Assembly: GCF_001039355.2 (NCBI RefSeq)
Contig: NW_019773594.1
Span: 1 to 25,008, forward strand
DNA length: 25,008 nt
Source: Lingula anatina
Taxonomy: Eukaryota > Brachiopoda > Lingulata > Lingulida > Lingulidae
Reading direction: 5' to 3'
Under the pieces are notes generated by a model. That model was not told where the DNA came from, did not search any database, and saw only the letters and a list, made by a program, of their open reading frames with translations. Shown here in pieces: positions 20,708 through 25,008 of this stretch. Position numbers and translations under genes: made by a program. Positions within the stretch are counted from its first letter, which is position 1, and every line of letters begins with the position of its first letter.

Positions 20708-21225
20708 GTAATCACACTCATCCTAAAACGACATGCACCAGTAAGTTACAGTATTCCAATCTGTGGAGGCAACGTGGTCCATTGATATGCACAAGTTGAA
20801 ATTCGGTGGCAAAAATTCACTATATTTATTTAGCCAAATGTTCACAAGCGTAACGAAGCTCTGTTAATAAATAAGATAAGTCGTTTGCGGCCTCGCTGTT
20901 CTCAGATTATTCGTAGAATCTTTTTGACATGTCCAACATCCTCCGTACGTGCATACGGGCTGCCTGCGAACTCCAAATTTCGCAAGAGGGCCTTGTGTTG
21001 CACGTGAGATTCTGCGCAAAATATGGACGCAAACAGGCCGTAAGGGCCCGTACGACAGGTTGTGACCGAGGCTTTATGGGAATATATAATGTTTATTTAA
21101 AAAACAGAAGATGAATTCATATTCTACATTCTTTAAAGAGTCAAGATAGGACTGCCGTGCTTTCCTCTATTTTATAACCAAATTATATAGGCCTAATATC
21201 AGAACATAAAATACATCCCTTTCAG
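20708..21225 (+). other. Upstream flank or intron of the ROCO-CARD gene
   Basis: It ends with a good acceptor, CATCCCTTTCAG (to 21225), directly before the initiator exon, so the mRNA leader must come from farther upstream. A GC-richer patch at about 20935-21070 has weakly inverted ATACGGGC/GCCCGTAC ends and looks like another small repeat. The 61-codon frame across it has no domain. Confidence 0.5.
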
Positions 21226-21227
21226 TA

Positions 21228-23691
21228 ATGCAGAGCGCCCAGGACTATCAGGAGTGTAGAGAAGAGGACATCATGGCTGAAGAAGTTATAGGAGGTGTGG
21301 AAGTATTATACTTTCTACAATGTTTAGAGAGTCAACCAGCACCAATACTAGACATGGTCTCCCAGTGTACAGTGTTGGAGCTAGCAGACAACAGCATCAG
21401 TCAAATTCCTAGCTCCATTGATAGATGTATCAATGTGAAGAAGATCAATCTCACAGGGAACAAGCTGATCTTTCTTCCTTGGTCTTTTTACAAGTTAAAA
21501 AATCTCACACATCTTAACCTTAGTTTGAATAACTTCAGAGAGCTTCCAGCTTCAGTGTGTGCTCTACCACACATAGAGGTTCTGAACCTACGGGGTAACA
21601 ACTTACGCACACTCCCTCCTGATTTTAGGGTGGAAACCATGCTAAAGCGTTTAAACCTCGAAAAAATCTTAGGATTTATGCATCATGCAGAGGATAGGGT
21701 ATCCGGACGTCCTAGTGATGTAAGTAATATGACCTCACTGAAGAGTTTGGACGTTTCCACGAATGCTATAACACATTTACCCTACCAGCTTGCTTCACTT
21801 ACACTTCACGATCTGAATGTGACCGGTAATCCCATGCAGCAACCACCCATGTCAGTGTGTAAGGAGGGAAAAGAGGCAATATTCAGATACTTAACAGAAA
21901 TCAGGGAATCAAAAACAATTGCGTCGTGCAGAATCCAATTAAACCTCCTGGGAGAGACAGGAAGTGGGAAAACCAGTTTAGCACGCTCTCTCAGGCTTGG
22001 GATACCCATGCTGACTGAGGAGGCAGATAGAACTAGAGTTGTTGAGCAATCACTATGGGAAATTGAAGAGGATGTCAGTTTTAACATCAATGACTTCGGA
22101 GGTCATGATGTGTACAGAGTTGGACACTGCATTTTTATCTCACAGAACAGTATAGTTCTTGTCACCTTTGACCTGTCAACATATGACCCCTGCAGCAGCT
22201 CCGATTTCAGCCGACATATTGGAATCTGGATAGACATGGTGCAGTCCCATAATCCAAAAGCAACAATTGCTTTGGTTGGTACACATCTCGATAAAACTGA
22301 TGAGTGGACCCGCGAGGTTGTGTGCGCGTCTATTCTAGAAGCAATTACAGATGAAAGGATAATCAGGCAGCAGTTGTGTGAAAGACAAAAGATAGATCTC
22401 AGTGAAAGAATACAGTCATCACAGGAAAACAAAAATGAATATCTGGTTTCAGCATACACGGAGAAGATAAAATCACTGGAGACTACAAGTGCATATGGTG
22501 AATCAAGAATCTATCCTCACATTTTCATGGTGAGTTCCAAGACCCAGGAAGGTTTAAGACCCCTCATAGTTCATCTAGCTACCCAGGCAAAAGGAATGGG
22601 TGTCTCCCTACCACAAACCTGGCATGAAGCAGCAAAGACCATCTATGCAAAAAAAGAAAATAAAATTGAATGCACACTTTGCAGGGAAAATATTAAACAA
22701 GACATAGAAAACTCTGTCAAAGGTTTCATTAATAAAATAAAGTTCTTTTGGAGAAAGCCTCGTCAAAGGACAGATAATGATGTAAATGATATCCTTGCTT
22801 TCCTTGCCAACAGAGGTGAAATTATTTGGTATGCGAGCAGACCAATCCTTAGAAACACTATCTTCCACAGACAGGAAGTTATAGCTGATCTCCTGAAGGC
22901 AGTCCTCAACCACAACAAGAGCGAATTTGAGTTTCTAAAACAAATGATTGTCAGTGAACCCATGGCAGAGAGAATTAGAGAAGATTTCAGTAAGAGGGGA
23001 ATTCTCTCTATGCAGGCGATGGAGGCCCTATGGAAACCATTTCGTGTGACAGCCAGGGAAGCCAGTGCAATGGTGGAGCTCATGCAGAGGCTGGAGTTAT
23101 GCTTTAAGGTGAACGACGGCAAATATGGTGCCACATTTCACTTCCCATGGCTACTGAAACAAAGCCGACCGCCAATCATGGACACCAAGTGGCCTCAGTT
23201 AGTACCACAGGACACTACACAACTAACCCTGAATGTGTATTTCCCATACCGCTGTCCTGATGGTCTCTATGAGAAATTGTCTGTGCGCCTTCATTCAACC
23301 CTTGGACTCTATCAGCCTATGAGGAGAGACTGGAGAGATGGGGTATTTGTGGACATGACGACACACTGCATGCAAATGACCAGAAGCCAGACGGACAGAG
23401 ACTGGGTGATCACCATTGCTGTCCGAGGTCAACATCTCCCAGACCTGTGGAGAACACTGCTCCAAAACCATGACAATCTTATGGACATCCTGAAGGAAGA
23501 TTGGCCTGGCTTACCATGTGACAAGTACCTGGTTTGTCCTCACTGTACAAGTCTAGATGTAGAGACCCCAACCCTGTTCCCTGGTGAAGTGATTGACCAG
23601 CCGCCAGTGACTGAGCTGACTGTTGACAGGGTACCATGTTGGAAAACTGGGGAAATGATTCCAGCTAACCTAATATATCCTAATATGCCAG
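21228..23691 (+). CDS. ROCO protein exon 1: LRR-Roc GTPase-COR (MFHAS1-like)
   Basis: ROCO proteins pair a Ras-like Roc GTPase with a COR dimerisation domain; LRRs usually sense partners, and MFHAS1 relatives modulate innate signalling. Residues 48-215 form about seven 23-residue LRRs (LxxLxLxxNxLxxLP), one enlarged by an insert at 145-167. Roc spans about 235-455: P-loop GETGSGKT (242-249), switch II DFGGHD (289-294), GTHLDK (351-356) and VSSK (435-438), with a long charged insert at about 375-425. COR covers about 515-790, including EIIWYASRPILRNTIFHRQE and a CPHC pair (770-773). A splice acceptor ends at 21225. The first ATG is weak; Met16 (21273) has A at -3 and G at +4 and may be the real start. 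The exon ends after one base of codon 822 at AG|GTAAGA. Every nucleotide-binding motif is intact. Confidence 0.92.
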
Positions 23692-24147
23692 GTAAGATTA
23701 TTATTAGCAGGAGCGGATCCAGAGATATTTTCTGACACTCTTCCAAATTATTTCTGTTGATCCATCCTCCATTTTTGACCGTCTTCTGACAGAAAAAAAA
23801 TATATACCCGTCAATGTCAACTTGAAAATCTGACCGTCTTCCAGAAGACCCAGAAGACGGATTCAATCCGCGCCTGATTAGGAATATTTGATATTATCCC
23901 TGTCCAACTTTTGGTATCTTTTCCAACAGCATGACCCTACTACTACAATTCACATACCCAATGAAAATACAGTGGTGTTTAGGTTTTCAGAAAACAATAT
24001 TTTTCATTTTTGGGATATGTGTCGATATAATTATATTGTAAAAAACTGAATGTAACCATTCAGCAACTTTTTGAGCAACATGCATTCTACGTCTATAGTT
24101 CATATATTGTTGTTAATGTCACCATCTTTGGTACTGTGAATTCACAG
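23692..24147 (+). other. Intron of the ROCO-CARD gene (phase 1)
   Basis: The donor is GTAAGA at 23692 and the acceptor TTCACAG ends at 24147; an alternative acceptor, TCACAG, ends at 24156. Reading through the donor gives 14 extra codons before a stop, most of them within the MITE. That is expected of intron sequence and supports the splice call. Confidence 0.85.
23708..23876. mobile_element. 169-bp MITE in the ROCO-CARD intron
   Basis: Inverted ends CAGGAGCGGATCCA (23708) and, on the other strand from 23876, CAGGCGCGGATTGA, flanked by the perfect 5-bp duplication ATTAG (23703-23707 and 23877-23881). Internally, GACCGTCTTC is repeated (about 23778 and 23833), the second followed by a small palindrome with GAAGAC. 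It starts only 16 bp from the splice donor. It encodes no protein. Confidence 0.85.
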
Positions 24148-24491
24148 GTTTCACAGCCATGAAACCCCACCAAAAGCTTGCTATGAAACAGCAAATGGAG
24201 CTACTGGTCAGCAACATTACCACACCATGTCTGAGTTACCTGCTGGACAAGCTGATACAGGAAGACATCATCACTGACAGAGAGAAGGAGTATGTACGTT
24301 CTAAGCCGTCTACTGGGGACACAGAGGAGGTTGAGGGGGCAGCTGCAGCAGCAGCCAGTGTGGTGTCTCCTGAACAGACAAGAACACTGCTCAATATTCT
24401 GCTTACCAAAGAGGAGAGGGCCTTCCAATGTCTATGTAGATGTCTGGAGAAGAATGGACAGGGATTTCTAGCAGAGCAGCTGAAAAGGTAA
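24148..24491 (+). CDS. ROCO protein exon 2: C-terminal CARD
   Basis: CARDs are six-helix death folds that assemble signalling complexes in apoptosis and innate immunity by CARD-CARD contacts. The exon continues the frame of exon 1 (G|GT, phase 1) and adds FTA before Met at 24159. Signature positions follow the CARD pattern: SNITTPCLSYLLDKLIQEDI, then ITDREKEYVRSK, LLNILLTKEERAFQCL and CLEKNGQGFLAEQL. A Glu-rich and seven-residue Ala/Ser insert (GAAAAAAS) falls in the loop between helices 3 and 4. TAA at 24489-24491 ends the protein at about 935 residues. The bases AAAAG|GTAATG over the stop also form a splice donor; joining to the acceptor at 24746 would add only Ser before a stop. The domain call is by pattern; a Death domain is the less likely alternative. 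Confidence 0.85.
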
Positions 24492-24557
24492 TGAACGGAT
24501 ACCTGGATGTTTAATGAAAAAATGAGTTTAATATTTTACATGGGACTCTTGGTTTGT

Positions 24558-24563
24558 AATAAA
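24558..24563 (+). promoter_or_regulatory. Poly-A signal AATAAA of the ROCO-CARD gene
   Basis: It lies 67 bp past the stop and is followed by a TG-rich stretch (TGCTTTGTAGTGTTGT), the usual downstream element, so it probably ends the transcript near 24580. Confidence 0.6.
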
Positions 24564-24580
24564 TGCTTTGTAGTGTTGTA

Positions 24581-24825
24581 AAATGTTAACTTTTAAAAGA
24601 CACTTAACTTTGAAGGAGGAATATTTCATTTCTATACCCAAGTTGAATCTTCTGACAGAATATAAAAAGCTGGTGTAAAAAATGACATCGTATTGATAGT
24701 ATATATTTTAATGTGTGATAGGCGCTTTTTGTTTCCGTCTTCCAGGTCGTAATTCTTATTGCTGTCTGAAGATGGCTGTCTACATTCCTCTCTCCGGTAC
24801 TGCTGGTGACATTTTCTTATATAAG
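24581..24825 (+). other. 3' flank with a possible splice acceptor
   Basis: AT-rich, then CCGTCTTCCAG at 24736-24746, a good acceptor. The frame after it carries no recognisable domain and runs into the tandem repeat; it could be a 3' UTR exon. Confidence 0.35.
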
Positions 24826-25008
24826 GATCATTACTCTCTGATGTCTGTGACCCACCACTACAGCAGATATCCAATGCTATGGATGATGACATTGATAACA
24901 CTACGTCTTATTTGATCATTACTGCCTGGTGACTGTGACCCACTACTACAGCAGATATCCAATTCCATGGATGATGACATTGATAACACTATGTCTTATT
25001 GGATCATT
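24826..25008. repeat. 88-bp tandem repeat, two copies or more, cut by the window end
   Basis: GATCATTACT opens units at 24826 and 24914; a third begins at 25002. The two full units differ at about a dozen positions and share GTGACCCAC, CTACAGCAGATATCCAAT and ATGGATGATGACATTGATAA. The 88-bp period is not a multiple of three, so it does not code for a repeated peptide. Confidence 0.9.

Noticed and set aside
23692-23735. C-terminal tail of the unspliced 835-codon frame
   Set aside because: It is intron plus MITE sequence after a strong donor; the CARD exon continues the frame instead. Kept only as a possible retained-intron form.
21806-23866. Several minus-strand frames opposite the ROCO gene
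   Set aside because: They are complementary shadows of a long, well-conserved coding exon, with no domains of their own.
24715-24915. 66-codon + strand frame at the window end
   Set aside because: It runs through a non-triplet tandem repeat, has no domain, and is out of phase with the possible donor at 24487.

Overview
This is animal nuclear DNA, AT-rich by eye, with GT-AG introns, polyadenylation signals and densely nested transposons. The one clear gene fuses leucine-rich repeats, a Roc GTPase and COR domain to a CARD death fold. With an L2/CR1-clade LINE, a THAP-type DNA transposon, a hAT-like element and short palindromic MITEs, this suggests a marine invertebrate. A mollusc or other lophotrochozoan seems likeliest; amphioxus or another deuterostome cannot be excluded. 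I could not identify the species.

Layout. Bases 1-302 are a 66-bp minisatellite. Bases 1900-8410, resuming at 13208-13370, hold three decayed copies (A, B, C) of one segment. The copies share a TATA-like motif (B, C), a TGACGTCA box (B, C) and a GTAAG-type splice donor (all three), so they look like duplicated promoter plus non-coding first exon units on the + strand. Later insertions separate them: a palindromic MITE at 1957-2124, a TIR element at 3208-4188, and a CATTC-rich repeat at about 5463 that carries its own MITE at 5810-5939.

Bases 8410-13207 are a three-layer nest. A decayed THAP/DDE transposon, with a THAP domain and a transposase end recognisable on the minus strand, is split by a foldback element (9759-12886). 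That element is itself split by a 2.6-kb hAT-like element (10264-12828), which contains a second CATTC repeat. Bases 13371-14300 hold a perfect hairpin and a long TA microsatellite.

Bases 14305 to about 17900 are a minus-strand L2/CR1-type LINE pseudogene. It has two frameshifts, one nonsense codon, and substitutions at an endonuclease and a reverse-transcriptase catalytic aspartate. Bases 17900-20460 have no recognisable gene.

The real gene is on the + strand at 21228-24491: one long exon (LRR-Roc-COR), a 456-nt intron containing a small MITE, then a CARD exon with a poly-A signal downstream. It resembles the MFHAS1-type ROCO family with an added CARD, suggesting a GTP-switched regulator of innate immunity or cell death. 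Its 5' UTR is spliced from upstream; a possible extra exon lies at 20464-20707, and the duplicated first-exon units are candidates for its promoters. The window ends inside an 88-bp tandem repeat.
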